The notes beneath the pieces are model-generated. The model saw nothing but the letters and a program-made list of their open reading frames with translations, had not been told where the DNA came from and searched no databases. From Roseomonas sp. CECT 9278 (lineage in GTDB: Bacteria; Pseudomonadota; Alphaproteobacteria; Acetobacterales; Acetobacteraceae): 64,000 nt of DNA. A program made the position numbers and the translations under genes. Shown one piece after another: positions 1 to 8,957 of the stretch. Every line of letters starts with the position of its first letter. The first letter of the stretch is position 1. The stretch is from the NCBI RefSeq assembly GCF_918698155.1, contig NZ_CAKKLX010000001.1, positions 1 through 64,000 of the forward strand, written 5' to 3'.

Positions 1-162
1 CCGCTGGTCTGCGCCTGCCATGGCGTGAGCGCGGCGGCCATCCGCGCCTGCGGCGCGCGCGACCTGGCCGGCGTCGGCGCCGCGACGGCGGCCGGCACCG
101 GCTGCGGGTCCTGCCGGCCCGAGATCGCGGCGCTGCTGGCCCGCCAGCCGGAGGATGCGTGA
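1..162 (+). CDS. C-terminal fragment of nitrate/nitrite reductase, BFD-like [2Fe-2S] domain (partial)
   Basis: The frame is open from the first base and ends at TGA 160-162. The 53 visible residues carry four cysteines, CxC near the start (VCACHGVS) and CxxC later (GCGSC), which is the pattern of BFD-like [2Fe-2S] domains. This domain commonly ends assimilatory nitrate reductase (NasA type) or the large subunit of NADH-nitrite reductase (NirB). The stop overlaps the ATG of the siroheme synthase gene (TGATG). That fits nitrogen assimilation, because siroheme is the nitrite reductase cofactor. Which of the two enzymes it belongs to cannot be decided, since the body lies outside the window. Confidence 0.75.
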   Translation, partial: PLVCACHGVSAAAIRACGARDLAGVGAATAAGTGCGSCRPEIAALLARQPEDA

Positions 163-1502
163 TGCGCCACTTCCCCGCCTTCCTGGACCTGGCAGGCCGC
201 ACCGTGCTGCTGCTGGGGCATGGCGACACCATCGCCCGCAAGTCCGAGCCGCTGCGTCGCGCCGGCGCGACGTTGCGCCAGGCAGCGCGCTTCGATGCCG
301 CACTGCTGGATGGCGTGGTGCTGGCGATCGGCGCCGATGCGCCGGAGGCCGACCTGCAGGCGCTGTCGGCCGAGGCGCAGCGGCGCGGTATCCCGGTGAA
401 CATCGTCGATCGCGCCGCGCTCTGTTCGTTCATCATGCCGGCCATCGTCGACCGCGATCCGATCACGGTGGCGATCTCGACAGGCGGCGTCGCGCCGACC
501 CTGGCGCGCCTGCTGCGCCAGCGGATCGAGACGGTGCTGCCGCCGCGCATCGGTGCGCTGGCGGCGCTGGCCGGCCGCTTCCAGGCGCTGCTGCGGCGCC
601 GGCTGCCCGACCTGCCGGCGCGGCGGCGCTTCATCGACGCGGTGCTGCTGGGCCGGCCCGGCGAACTGGCCCTGGCCGGGCGCGATACGCAGGCCGAGGC
701 CGCCTTCGCGCAGGCGCTGGAGGCGGCGGACACGGCGCCCGCGGGGATCGTGCACCTGGTCGGCGCCGGGCCTGGCGCGGCCGACCTGCTGACGCTGCGC
801 GCGCTGCGACTGCTCGGCGAGGCGGATGTGATCGTGCACGACCGCCTGGTGTCGGAGCAGGTGCTCGACATGGCGCGGCGCGACGCCGAGCGGATCTTCG
901 TCGGCAAGGCGCGCGCCAATCACTGCATGCCGCAGGCGGAGATCAACGCGCTGCTGGTGCGCCTGGCACGCGAGGGCAGGCGCGTGGTCCGGCTGAAGGG
1001 CGGCGACCCCTTCGTGTTCGGACGCGGCGGAGAGGAAGCCGCCGCGCTGGCTGCCGCCGGCATCGCGCACGAGGTGGTGCCCGGCATCACCGCCGCCCTG
1101 GCATGCGCGGCCGAGAGCGGCATCCCGCTGACGCATCGCGATGCCGCGCGGATGCTCACGCTGGTGACGGGGCACACGCGCGACGGGCGGCTCGACCTCG
1201 ACTTCGCGGCATTGGCGCGGCCGGGGCAGACGATCGCGGTGTACATGGGCGCGGCGACCCTGCCGGATCTCTCGGCCGGATTGATCGCGGCGGGGCTTGA
1301 TCCATCCACGCCGGCGGCGATCGTGGAGGATGGCGGAAGCGGCGCGTCGCGCCGGCTGGATGGCACGCTCGGCAGCCTGCCGCGGCAGTCGCGTGGCTGG
1401 TCGACGCGGCGGCCGGCACTGATCCTGGTGGGCGAGGTGGTGGGCCTGGCGCGACTGCCCTGCCCTGCATTCGAGTTGGTCGACGCAACCGCGGACCCCT
1501 GA
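162..1502 (+). CDS. cysG: Siroheme synthase CysG (uroporphyrinogen-III C-methyltransferase / precorrin-2 dehydrogenase / ferrochelatase)
   Basis: This 446-residue protein has the two-part CysG architecture. Residues 1 to about 150 form the NAD-binding dehydrogenase/ferrochelatase part (LLLGHGDTIARK, then STGGVAPTLARLLR). From about residue 197 comes the S-adenosylmethionine-dependent uroporphyrinogen-III methyltransferase, with VGAGPGAADLLTLRA, RLKGGDPFVFGRGGEE and the VVPGITAA and TLVTGH motifs. It should turn uroporphyrinogen III into siroheme in the cytoplasm. The ATG at 162 overlaps the stop of the upstream reductase, so the two are probably translationally coupled; a GTG at 159 would add one residue. 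Length is close to the usual 450-470 residues and no key motif is missing. Confidence 0.93.
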   Translation: MRHFPAFLDLAGRTVLLLGHGDTIARKSEPLRRAGATLRQAARFDAALLDGVVLAIGADAPEADLQALSAEAQRRGIPVNIVDRAALCSFIMPAIVDRDPITVAISTGGVAPTLARLLRQRIETVLPPRIGALAALAGRFQALLRRRLPDLPARRRFIDAVLLGRPGELALAGRDTQAEAAFAQALEAADTAPAGIVHLVGAGPGAADLLTLRALRLLGEADVIVHDRLVSEQVLDMARRDAERIFVGKARANHCMPQAEINALLVRLAREGRRVVRLKGGDPFVFGRGGEEAAALAAAGIAHEVVPGITAALACAAESGIPLTHRDAARMLTLVTGHTRDGRLDLDFAALARPGQTIAVYMGAATLPDLSAGLIAAGLDPSTPAAIVEDGGSGASRRLDGTLGSLPRQSRGWSTRRPALILVGEVVGLARLPCPAFELVDATADP

Positions 1503-1876
1503 CCGCGCCGGGGCGCGCAGGGACCGGTTGAGAATGCGCCGAGCGGCGCCTTCTGCATGCCGGCACCGGCATTCTCAAACGGTCCCTCCGGCCGGGTGCA
1601 TTCGTCCGGCGGTGGGCATCGCCATCAGTGCGCGCGGCATGCGGGTTCAGGTGGGCCACGCGGCGCAGCGCGATCCCTGTCGCGCGCCACGACGCGGCGG
1701 CGGATGCGCGGCCATCGCGGCGTGCGGTCCCCGGCGCTGTTCGTTGCGGCGGCGCACAACACGACCGGCAGGCGCCGTGCCTGGTGCGCGCCGCGAGAGC
1801 GAGTGTCGTCACGCGCATCCCGACCCGATCGGATGCTTCCAGCTGAGCGGGATCTGCTCTGGCGGCTGCGACGCCG
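1503..1876. other. Intergenic region between convergent genes, no gene seen
   Basis: This 374-bp gap separates cysG from the convergent deacylase gene. The frames open here give arginine/alanine-rich peptides without recognisable motifs. Its only clear structure is the inverted repeat at 1521-1585. Confidence 0.6.
1521..1585. repeat. Long imperfect hairpin after cysG
   Basis: The 17-nt arm at 1521-1537 (GGACCGGTTGAGAATGC) pairs with 1569-1585 (GCATTCTCAAACGGTCC), with one non-complementary position and a 31-nt loop. It begins 18 nt after the cysG stop. There is no T-run, so it is not a classical intrinsic terminator. It may be an mRNA 3'-end structure or a dispersed intergenic repeat. Confidence 0.6.
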
Positions 1877-2377
1877 TCAGGCGAGGTCGAGCAGCAGCGC
1901 CGGATGCCCGCATCCCGCCAGGAAGCGCAGCAGGTCGGCCGGCGCCAGCCCGGTGCTGGCCGCATTGGTCAGCGGATGCACCCAGATGCGATCGAAACCC
2001 TCGGCAAGGTGCCGGTCCATCACGAAGCGCACCGTGCCGGGCGCGGCATTCACCAGGCCCAAGGGCGTGACCGAGCCGGGCGGCACGCCGAGCGTGGCCA
2101 CGAGTTCCTCCGCGCTCGCCATCGTCACCTTGCCGGCCTGCGCCAGGCGCGCAAGCACGTTGACCGAGACCTGGCGGTTTTCCTCGAGCGTCGCGAGCAG
2201 GAAGGGGCCGCTGCCCTTGGCCGGCTTGAGGAAAAGGTTCTTCGTGTGGCCGCCCGGCAATGCGCCGCGCAGCGACCGGCTCTCCGCCACCGTGAAGACG
2301 GGCGGGTGGTGGCGGGTGTCGGCGGCGATGCCGGCGGCGTCGAGGCGGGCGAGCACGCCCTCGGGCGTTTCCGGCAT
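1877..2377 (-). CDS. Prolyl-tRNA/Cys-tRNA editing deacylase, YbaK/ProX family
   Basis: The 166-residue product matches the single-domain YbaK/ProX (PrdX-like) aminoacyl-tRNA deacylases that act in trans to hydrolyse mischarged tRNA. Recognisable parts are the central GGHTKNLFLK segment with the conserved lysine of the catalytic pocket, VSVNVLARLA, and the GSVTPLGLVNA stretch typical of the family. Its ATG follows directly on the stop of the upstream solute-binding protein gene (TGAATG on the minus strand), so the two are co-transcribed and probably coupled. Substrate (Ala-tRNAPro or Cys-tRNAPro) cannot be told from the sequence alone. Confidence 0.85.
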   Translation of the reverse strand: MPETPEGVLARLDAAGIAADTRHHPPVFTVAESRSLRGALPGGHTKNLFLKPAKGSGPFLLATLEENRQVSVNVLARLAQAGKVTMASAEELVATLGVPPGSVTPLGLVNAAPGTVRFVMDRHLAEGFDRIWVHPLTNAASTGLAPADLLRFLAGCGHPALLLDLA

Positions 2378-3346
2378 TCAGTCCAGGCGGATGTTGTTGG
2401 CGCGCACCACCGCCGCCCAGACCTCGATCTCGGCATCCAGCCAGCGGCGGAAGCTCTCGGGGCCCTCGGCCTTGTTGACGGCGCCGAGGGCGGTGATGCG
2501 TTCGGCGGTGGCCGGGACGGCCATGGCGGCGCGGATATCGGTGGCGAGGCGATTCACCATGGGCGCCGGCGTGCCGCCCTGCGCCAGCACGCCCTGCCAG
2601 GTGCCCGACTGCGCCGCCGGCCAGCCGAGCTCGGCGAAGGTCGGCACGTCGGGAAAGTCCGGCAGTCGGGCCGGCCCGGTGACGGCGATCGGGCGCAGCG
2701 TGCCCTGGCGGCAGAACGGCGCGGTGGCGGTGGCGCCGTTGATGAGCATCTGCGCTTCGCCCGCGGCAACCGCGGTCAGCGCCGCGGCGCCGCCGCGGTA
2801 GGGGACCTGCGTGAGGTCCGCGCCCCAATGCTGTGCCACGAGCAGCCCGGTCAGGTGATTGCCCACGCCGATGCCGGCATGGCCGATATTCAGGCGCTGC
2901 GGATTGGCCTTGGCAAAGGCGACGAGCTCGGCCGCGTTGCGCGCCGGCACCGAGGGATGCACGGCCAGGATGTAGGGTGCGTAGATCAGCATCGTGACGG
3001 GTGCGAGGTCGCGCTTCAGGTCGAATGGCAGGCGCGAATAGAGCGAGGGCGCCGTCGCCAGCGTCGAGACGTCGATGATCAGCAGGGTGTGGCCATCGGG
3101 CGGGGATTTCGCCACGAGGTCGGCGCCGATGTTGCCGCCGGCGCCGGTGCGGTTTTCCACCACGACGTTCTGGCCGAAGGCGCGGGTCAGGTCCGGGGCA
3201 AGGATGCGGGCCAGGATGTCGGAGGTGCCGCCGGGGGCGAAGGGGACGACGAATCGCACCGGGCGATCGAGGTTCTGCGCGGCGGACGGGCGGGCTGGCA
3301 GCGTGAGGGCGCCGGCGGCAAGGCCGAGCGCGGTGCGGCGGTACAT
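2378..3346 (-). CDS. Bug-family tripartite tricarboxylate transporter substrate-binding protein
   Basis: The 322-residue protein begins with a twin-arginine-like or Sec signal (MYRRTALGLAAGALTLPARPSAAQ). The mature Bug/TctC fold follows: RPVRFVVPFAPGGTSDILARIL, VVENRTGAGGNIGADLVAKSPPDGHTLL and PDVPTFAELG. It should bind a small carboxylate in the periplasm. The start at 3346 is chosen over upstream codons because GGGAGG lies eight bases before it and the signal peptide begins there. No TctAB membrane genes are present, which is common for the many orphan Bug proteins of such bacteria. Ligand unknown. Confidence 0.9.
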   Translation of the reverse strand: MYRRTALGLAAGALTLPARPSAAQNLDRPVRFVVPFAPGGTSDILARILAPDLTRAFGQNVVVENRTGAGGNIGADLVAKSPPDGHTLLIIDVSTLATAPSLYSRLPFDLKRDLAPVTMLIYAPYILAVHPSVPARNAAELVAFAKANPQRLNIGHAGIGVGNHLTGLLVAQHWGADLTQVPYRGGAAALTAVAAGEAQMLINGATATAPFCRQGTLRPIAVTGPARLPDFPDVPTFAELGWPAAQSGTWQGVLAQGGTPAPMVNRLATDIRAAMAVPATAERITALGAVNKAEGPESFRRWLDAEIEVWAAVVRANNIRLD

Positions 3347-3563
3347 GTCGTGATCCTCCCGGGGCGATGCCGTTGGCGCAAGGATCGCGCCAGCGAGGCG
3401 CAGGTGTCGAGGGGCTTTCGGTGCGGCGCGCGATGGCGGCCCCGGGCCGGTGGCCAGGGATGTGGCGTGCGCCGGCGGTCGGCGGGGCGATCGGCGAGGA
3501 TTCCTGCGCGGGGTGGGTTGCATTCGCCGGCGAGCCATGCGATTAGCCCGGCCCGCTCGGAGC

Positions 3564-3638
<75 letters not shown>

Positions 3639-3991
3639 GTCGGTTTTCCAACCTCACATTTCTTGCTGCCAGGCAGCGCCGTGAACCGCAGGTTTCCTGG
3701 GGTTTTGCCGCGCCGGCTTGAGGGTTGGAGAACGCAACGACCCCGGAAATCGCTCTCCGGAGGCCCGAAAATCTCCGAAGCTCGGGGGTAACCCGATTTA
3801 ACCCTCAAGCTTTATCCTATTGATCTTATAATCTTTTCTTTGCGCTGAGCTTGGGGCCATTCCACAAGCAGACCGGGTACCGGTGACTCCTCGGTACGCG
3901 AATCCCTTTGGGTAGGCCTCGACCCTTCTCAGTAGGTCCAATTCACATGGCGCACTGGCAGCCTGTTGAGCAGGTCGCGCCGTAGCGGCGC
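3639..3991. other. tRNA-proximal island edge, AT-rich, no gene
   Basis: This stretch has no convincing coding sequence. Composition drops sharply in GC at 3790-3845. The sequence TATAAT at 3827-3832 is a perfect -10-like hexamer, but no good -35 is seen at proper spacing. A short echo of the tRNA T arm (CGAATCCCTT) occurs at about 3899, too short to call an attachment repeat. Confidence 0.45.
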
Positions 3992-4330
3992 ATGGGAAGC
4001 ACCACCTCCATAACTGGCCCGATTGAACAGGCAGGGCCCAGCCTTGGGCGGGATCCCGACGTTGCGTCGGATCGACTGTCCACCGATGGGCAGTCGATCA
4101 CCGCCTGCCGCAGCCTGGCCGCACCGGTCACCGTCAATCGAGCCGCCCGCACCGTCGAGGTTGTGCGGAGCACCGCCGCCCGGGCCCGAGCCGACCCGCG
4201 CCATACCACCCAGCGATCGCAGCGTTCTGGTCTCCGTCAACCTCGACAACGACGGCCGGCGCGAGGTTCTCGGCATGGTGACCGGCGCTTCCAAGCTCGA
4301 AGCTGTCTGTCTCGGCTTCTCTCGCTGCCT
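3992..4330 (+). pseudogene. Relic of a phage prohead protease-capsid fusion gene
   Basis: Read from 3992, the peptide ...DRLSTDGQSITACRSLAAP and TVNRAARTVEVV matches the start of the intact protein encoded at 40641 (DRLPTAGQSIAACRALAAP, TVDRAARTVEVV). An exact 20-nt match follows (4185-4204 equals 41349-41368), which belongs to the protease-capsid linker of the intact gene, so about 500 bp between them is missing. In another frame, REVLGMVTGASKLEA (about 4260-4305) resembles RDVLGRVTAARLEA of the intact protease. The catalytic histidine and serine regions are absent. It is a frameshifted, rearranged remnant of a related but not identical phage. Confidence 0.8.
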
Positions 4331-4456
4331 TACCAGCAGGGGCCTGCGCAGCGCGGAACTGCTAATCCCCGTATCAATGCGGAAGCGGCCCACAACCACC
4401 TTGATGGACAGGCCAAAATGGCCAAAACTAACCACTGATCGGGATGGGGCTACGCC

Positions 4457-4675
4457 ATGCAGAGCATGTCGGCAAAGGAGGCGAAGTACGGCTTTGGGCG
4501 TTTGATCGACTTGGCTCGCGCCGCACCGGTGTTGGTCGCCAAGCATGGTCGGCCAGTCGTGGTAGTGATGTCAGTTGAAGAATACACGAAACTGAAAAGC
4601 CACGACGTTGTGGACGACAGTATAAAAATCACCAAGAGCAAAACGGCCGATCCAAATGGTGTTGAAAAGAACTGA
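4457..4675 (+). CDS. Phd/YefM-type antitoxin-like protein
   Basis: This 72-residue protein shows the N-terminal Phd/YefM DNA-binding fold: AKEAKYGFGRLIDLARAAPVLVAKHGRPVVVVMSVEEY, followed by a short charged tail. No toxin gene adjoins it. Ten bases downstream starts hsdR, so it is either an orphan antitoxin or a local autoregulator of the restriction operon. A second ATG at 4466 (MSAKEAKYGF) is an equally good start. Neighbouring codon use is less GC-rich than the host's, consistent with a transferred block. Confidence 0.8.
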   Translation: MQSMSAKEAKYGFGRLIDLARAAPVLVAKHGRPVVVVMSVEEYTKLKSHDVVDDSIKITKSKTADPNGVEKN

Positions 4676-4684
4676 TCCGCATCG

Positions 4685-7600
4685 ATGACAGCGACTAAAA
4701 CCGAACGCGATCTTGAGGAGGCCTTGGTCTCAAAACTGAAGGACCTCAAGTACGAATGCCGTCCCGACATCCGAGATCGCGCCACACTGGAGCGAAACTT
4801 CCGTGAAAAATTCGAAAGCCTGAATCGTGTCACTCTGACCGACGGCGAATTTCAGAGGCTCATAGACGAAATCGTCACTCCTGACGTGTTCACCGCTGCT
4901 CGAACGCTTCGCGAGCGCAATAGCTTCATTCGTGATGACGGCACACCGCTCAACTACACGCTCGTCAACATCAGGGACTGGTGCAAGAATTCCTTCGAGG
5001 TGGTCAACCAGCTCCGTGTCAACACGGACAACAGCCACCATCGCTATGACGTCATTCTCCTGATCAACGGGGTGCCGGTCGTTCAGATCGAACTGAAGAC
5101 TCTCGGCATAAGCCCGCGTCGCGCCATGGAGCAGATCGTCGAATACAAGAACGACCAGGGAAACGGCTATACAAAAACAATCCTGTGCTTTCTGCAGCTG
5201 TTCATCGTCAGCAACCGCGATCGGACGTTCTATTTCGCGAACAACAATGCACGCCATTTCGCCTTCAATGCCGAGGAGCGCTTTCTGCCGGTCTACGAGT
5301 TTGCCGATGTAGACAACAAGAAGGTTGTCCATCTCGATAGCTTCGCTGAGACCTTTCTCGTCAAGTGCACGCTCGGCCAGACCATCAGCCGTTACATGGT
5401 TCTGGTCGCAAGTGAGCAGAAGCTCCTAATGATGCGTCCGTATCAGGTCTACGCCGTGAAGGCGATTGTCGACTCCATCGCGCAAGATTGCGGCAATGGC
5501 TACGTCTGGCACACGACCGGCAGCGGCAAGACGCTCACGTCGTTCAAGGCGTCAACGCTCCTCAAGGACAATCCGGACATTGAGAAGTGCCTCTTCGTTG
5601 TGGACCGCAAGGATCTGGATCGGCAGACGCGCGAGGAGTTCAACAAGTTCCAGGAAGGCTGCGTCGAGGAAAACACCAACACCGCCTCCCTCGTTCGTCG
5701 CCTCGTCTCCGACGACTACGCTGACAAGGTCATCGTCTGCACGATCCAGAAGCTGGGCCTCGCGCTGGACGAAAACAGCAAGCGCAACAAGCAGCAGAAG
5801 AAGGACGGCAAGAAGAGCTTCAAGGAACAGCTGGAACCGCTACGCGACAAGCGCATCGCCTTCATCTTCGACGAATGCCACCGGTCGCAGTTCGGCGAGA
5901 ACCACAGGGCTATCAAGGAGTTCTTCCCGCGCGCCCAGCTTTTCGGCTTCACGGGAACGCCGATCTTCGATCAGAACGCCGCCCAGCAGAAGATCGAGGA
6001 CACGCAAGCCAGCTTGAAGACGACGGAAGATCTCTTCCAGCAGCGCCTTCACACCTACACCATCACGCATGCCATCGAAGACGGCAACGTCCTCCGGTTC
6101 CACGTCGACTATTTCAAGCCGCAGGGCAAAACCCTACCCAAGCCGGGTGAACCTCTGGCCAAGCGGGCGGTGATCGAGGCGATCCTCTCCAAGCATGACC
6201 AAGCCACCGGTCAGCGTCGGTTCAACGCCCTGCTCGCAACATCTTCGATCAATGACGCCATCGAGTATCACTCCCATTTCAAGACAATGCAGGCCGAGAA
6301 GCTGGCGGCCGATCCCAGCTTCCGCCCGCTGAACATCGCCTGCGTCTTCTCTCCGCCCGCCGAGGGCAATCCTGATGTCAAGCAGATCCAGGAAGACCTG
6401 CCGCAGGAGAAGGAAGACAACGCGGTTGAGCCGGAGAAGAAGAAGGAGGCCCTGAAGGCCATCCTCGCGGACTACAACACCCACTACGGCACCAACCACA
6501 AGATCGGGGAATTCGACCTTTATTATCAGGACGTTCAGAAGCGTATCAAAGACCAGCAATGGCCGAATTCCGACCTACGCAAGGCTTACCCCAATCTGCC
6601 GCGCCACAAGATCGACATCACGATCGTGGTGGACATGCTGCTGACCGGCTTTGACTCGAAGTTCCTGAACACCCTTTACGTCGACAAGAACCTGAAGCAT
6701 CACGGCCTGATCCAGGCCTTCTCGCGCACCAACCGAGTGCTGAACGCCACCAAGCCCTATGGCAACATCCTCGACTTCCGCCAGCAGCAGGGGGCCGTCG
6801 ATGCCGCCATCGCCCTTTTCTCAGGCGAGGCGGCTGCCGAAAAGGCCCGGGAAATCTGGCTGGTGGACAAGGCTCCCGTGGTCATCCAGAAACTGGAAAC
6901 TGCGGTGCAGAAGCTCGATGCCTTCATGAAGTCGCAGGGGCTCGATTGTGCGCCCGAAGCCGTGCCCAACCTGAAGGGCGACGCGGCCCGCGCAGCGTTC
7001 ATCGAGCATTTCAAGGAGGTCCAGCGGCTCAAGACCCAGCTTGACCAGTACACAGACTTGACCCCGGAAAACGCCGCAGCGATCGAGCAGGTGCTGCCGC
7101 GCGACAATCTTCTTGGCTTCCGCGGCGCCTACCTGGAAGCGGCCCAGCGCCTGCGGGCCCAGCAGGGCAAGGACGCGGACAAGCCTAGCCAGGACGCCGA
7201 CCAACTGGACTTCGAGTTCGTCCTCTTCGCCTCGGCCGTCATCGACTATGATTACATCATGGGTCTGATCGCTCGCTATTCCGAGGCGACACCCGGCAAG
7301 CAGAAGATGAGCCGTGAGGAGCTGATCGGCCTGATCCAGTCCGACGCCAAGTTCATGGACGAGCGTGAGGACATCGCCGCCTACATCGCCACGCTGAAGG
7401 CGGGTGAGGGTCTGAGCGAGAAGGCTATCCGCGAGGGCTATAGCCGCTTCAAGGCCGAGAAGAACGCGGCTGAGCTGGCGGGCATTGCGGGCAAGCACGG
7501 CCTTGCCGCCGAGGCGCTTCATGGCTTCGTCGATGGCATCCTGCGGCGGATGATTTTTGATGGCGAGGCACTGACCGATCTAATGGAGCCCCTTGGTCTA

Positions 7601-7714
7601 AACTGGAAGGCGCGGCGGGTGAAGGAACTGGACCTGATGGCCGACCTGATGCCGCTGCTAATGAAGCGTGCCGGTGGCCGCGATGTTTCGGGGTTGAGTG
7701 CTTATGAACACTAG
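4685..7714 (+). CDS. hsdR: Type I restriction enzyme R subunit HsdR
   Basis: The 1009-residue protein has the HsdR order of domains. First is an N-terminal PD-(D/E)XK nuclease (about residues 120-140, RYDVILLINGVPVVQIELK). Two RecA-like helicase domains follow, with Walker A HTTGSGKT near residue 276, the DECH box in FIFDECHRSQFGENH near 395, and motif III FGFTGTP. The C-terminal helical region binds the methylase complex. It cleaves unmodified DNA after ATP-driven translocation in a complex with HsdM and HsdS. The 3' end overlaps hsdS. It is intact and full length, so restriction is probably active. Confidence 0.95.
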   Translation: MTATKTERDLEEALVSKLKDLKYECRPDIRDRATLERNFREKFESLNRVTLTDGEFQRLIDEIVTPDVFTAARTLRERNSFIRDDGTPLNYTLVNIRDWCKNSFEVVNQLRVNTDNSHHRYDVILLINGVPVVQIELKTLGISPRRAMEQIVEYKNDQGNGYTKTILCFLQLFIVSNRDRTFYFANNNARHFAFNAEERFLPVYEFADVDNKKVVHLDSFAETFLVKCTLGQTISRYMVLVASEQKLLMMRPYQVYAVKAIVDSIAQDCGNGYVWHTTGSGKTLTSFKASTLLKDNPDIEKCLFVVDRKDLDRQTREEFNKFQEGCVEENTNTASLVRRLVSDDYADKVIVCTIQKLGLALDENSKRNKQQKKDGKKSFKEQLEPLRDKRIAFIFDECHRSQFGENHRAIKEFFPRAQLFGFTGTPIFDQNAAQQKIEDTQASLKTTEDLFQQRLHTYTITHAIEDGNVLRFHVDYFKPQGKTLPKPGEPLAKRAVIEAILSKHDQATGQRRFNALLATSSINDAIEYHSHFKTMQAEKLAADPSFRPLNIACVFSPPAEGNPDVKQIQEDLPQEKEDNAVEPEKKKEALKAILADYNTHYGTNHKIGEFDLYYQDVQKRIKDQQWPNSDLRKAYPNLPRHKIDITIVVDMLLTGFDSKFLNTLYVDKNLKHHGLIQAFSRTNRVLNATKPYGNILDFRQQQGAVDAAIALFSGEAAAEKAREIWLVDKAPVVIQKLETAVQKLDAFMKSQGLDCAPEAVPNLKGDAARAAFIEHFKEVQRLKTQLDQYTDLTPENAAAIEQVLPRDNLLGFRGAYLEAAQRLRAQQGKDADKPSQDADQLDFEFVLFASAVIDYDYIMGLIARYSEATPGKQKMSREELIGLIQSDAKFMDEREDIAAYIATLKAGEGLSEKAIREGYSRFKAEKNAAELAGIAGKHGLAAEALHGFVDGILRRMIFDGEALTDLMEPLGLNWKARRVKELDLMADLMPLLMKRAGGRDVSGLSAYEH

Positions 7715-8957
7715 GTCAATATCCCTTACTGCTGAGGATGACAGTAACTCGACGGTGACGCCGAAGCGGCGCTTTCCGAAGTTCGAAGGGGCGGCAGGTT
7801 GGAAAATTGAGAAGGTCGACAAACTAGTTGAGACGGTCACTCCGCCTAAGAAATTGCCAACTTCGCACTACGCCCCCAGCGGCCAATTTCCGATTATTGA
7901 CCAATCTAAATTGGACATCTGCGGTTGGACTAGCGACCATGCTGCTTTGATTCAAGACGGGCTCCCGCTCATCGTTTTTGGAGATCACACTTGTATTCTG
8001 AAGCTTATCGACCGTCCTTTCGCTCAAGGCGCCGATGGCATCAAGATACTTAGCTGCCGCCCAAAGGTGGAAACGTATTTTCTATACCAATACCTCAACT
8101 ATCGACCGGTCGTTACTGAAGAATACAAAAGGCACTACTCTATACTGAAGGAAAAACTAGTCCCCTTTCCTAACGCCAAAACGGGCGAACAACAAAAGAT
8201 CGCAGACTGCCTGGCTTCTGCGGACGCGCTGATTGAGGCGCAGCGACGGAAGGTGGAGGCGCTCAAGGCCCACAGGAAGGGCCTGATGCAGCAGCTTTTC
8301 CCCAAGGAAGGCGAAACCGAACCCCGCCTCCGCTTCCCCGAGTTTGAAAGCTCTGGTGAGTGGGAGGAAGGCACTATCTCTGATATCGGGACCGTGCTGC
8401 AAGGTTACGGTTTTCCTGAAAGGCTCCAAGGTCTGAAGACCGGTGATTATCCCTTCTACAAGGTGAGCGATATTTCGAGATCCTTGAGTGTAGGCAGGAC
8501 ATTCATCGAGAGCTCGGCAAACTACGTCAATGAGAACCATCTGAAAGAATTGAGGGCTAAGCTGATCCCAGCAGGAACGACTGTATTTGCCAAGATCGGT
8601 GAGGCGATCCGTTCCGATAAGAGAGCTATCACTACAACTCCGTGCCTAATTGATAACAACGCAGCGGGTGTGAAGTCGATCAAAGTAAGAGCGACCGACT
8701 TCTTCATTTATTTGACGATGGAGCAGATATCTCTGATCGATCATGCCGGCGGGGTAGTCCCAGCGGTGAATAAATCGGCGATTGAAGCGATACCCGTGAA
8801 ATTTCCCAAGGTTGCGGAGCAACAGCGCATCGCCGACTGCCTCGGCTCTCTCGACGACCTCATCACCTCCGAGAGCCAGAAGCTCGACACCCTCAAGACC
8901 CATAAGAAAGGGCTGATGCAACAGCTTTTCCCCTTGGTCGAGGACGATGACGCATGA
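7704..8957 (+). CDS. hsdS: Type I restriction-modification specificity subunit HsdS
   Basis: The 417-residue protein has two target-recognition domains. Each is followed by a conserved helical spacer: QQKIADCLASADALIEAQR...HRKGLMQQLFP near the middle and QQRIADCLGSLDDLI...HKKGLMQQLFP at the C-terminus. It determines the bipartite DNA sequence recognised by the complex. The ATG at 7704 lies inside the end of hsdR; GTG 7698 is an alternative. The stop overlaps the next gene (ATGA). The target sequence cannot be predicted from the recognition domains by eye. Confidence 0.92.
   Translation: MNTRSISLTAEDDSNSTVTPKRRFPKFEGAAGWKIEKVDKLVETVTPPKKLPTSHYAPSGQFPIIDQSKLDICGWTSDHAALIQDGLPLIVFGDHTCILKLIDRPFAQGADGIKILSCRPKVETYFLYQYLNYRPVVTEEYKRHYSILKEKLVPFPNAKTGEQQKIADCLASADALIEAQRRKVEALKAHRKGLMQQLFPKEGETEPRLRFPEFESSGEWEEGTISDIGTVLQGYGFPERLQGLKTGDYPFYKVSDISRSLSVGRTFIESSANYVNENHLKELRAKLIPAGTTVFAKIGEAIRSDKRAITTTPCLIDNNAAGVKSIKVRATDFFIYLTMEQISLIDHAGGVVPAVNKSAIEAIPVKFPKVAEQQRIADCLGSLDDLITSESQKLDTLKTHKKGLMQQLFPLVEDDDA

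Noticed and set aside
3890-3925. Possible attachment-site repeat of the tRNA T arm (CGAATCCCTT)
   Set aside because: Only about 10 bases match; too short to support an att site.
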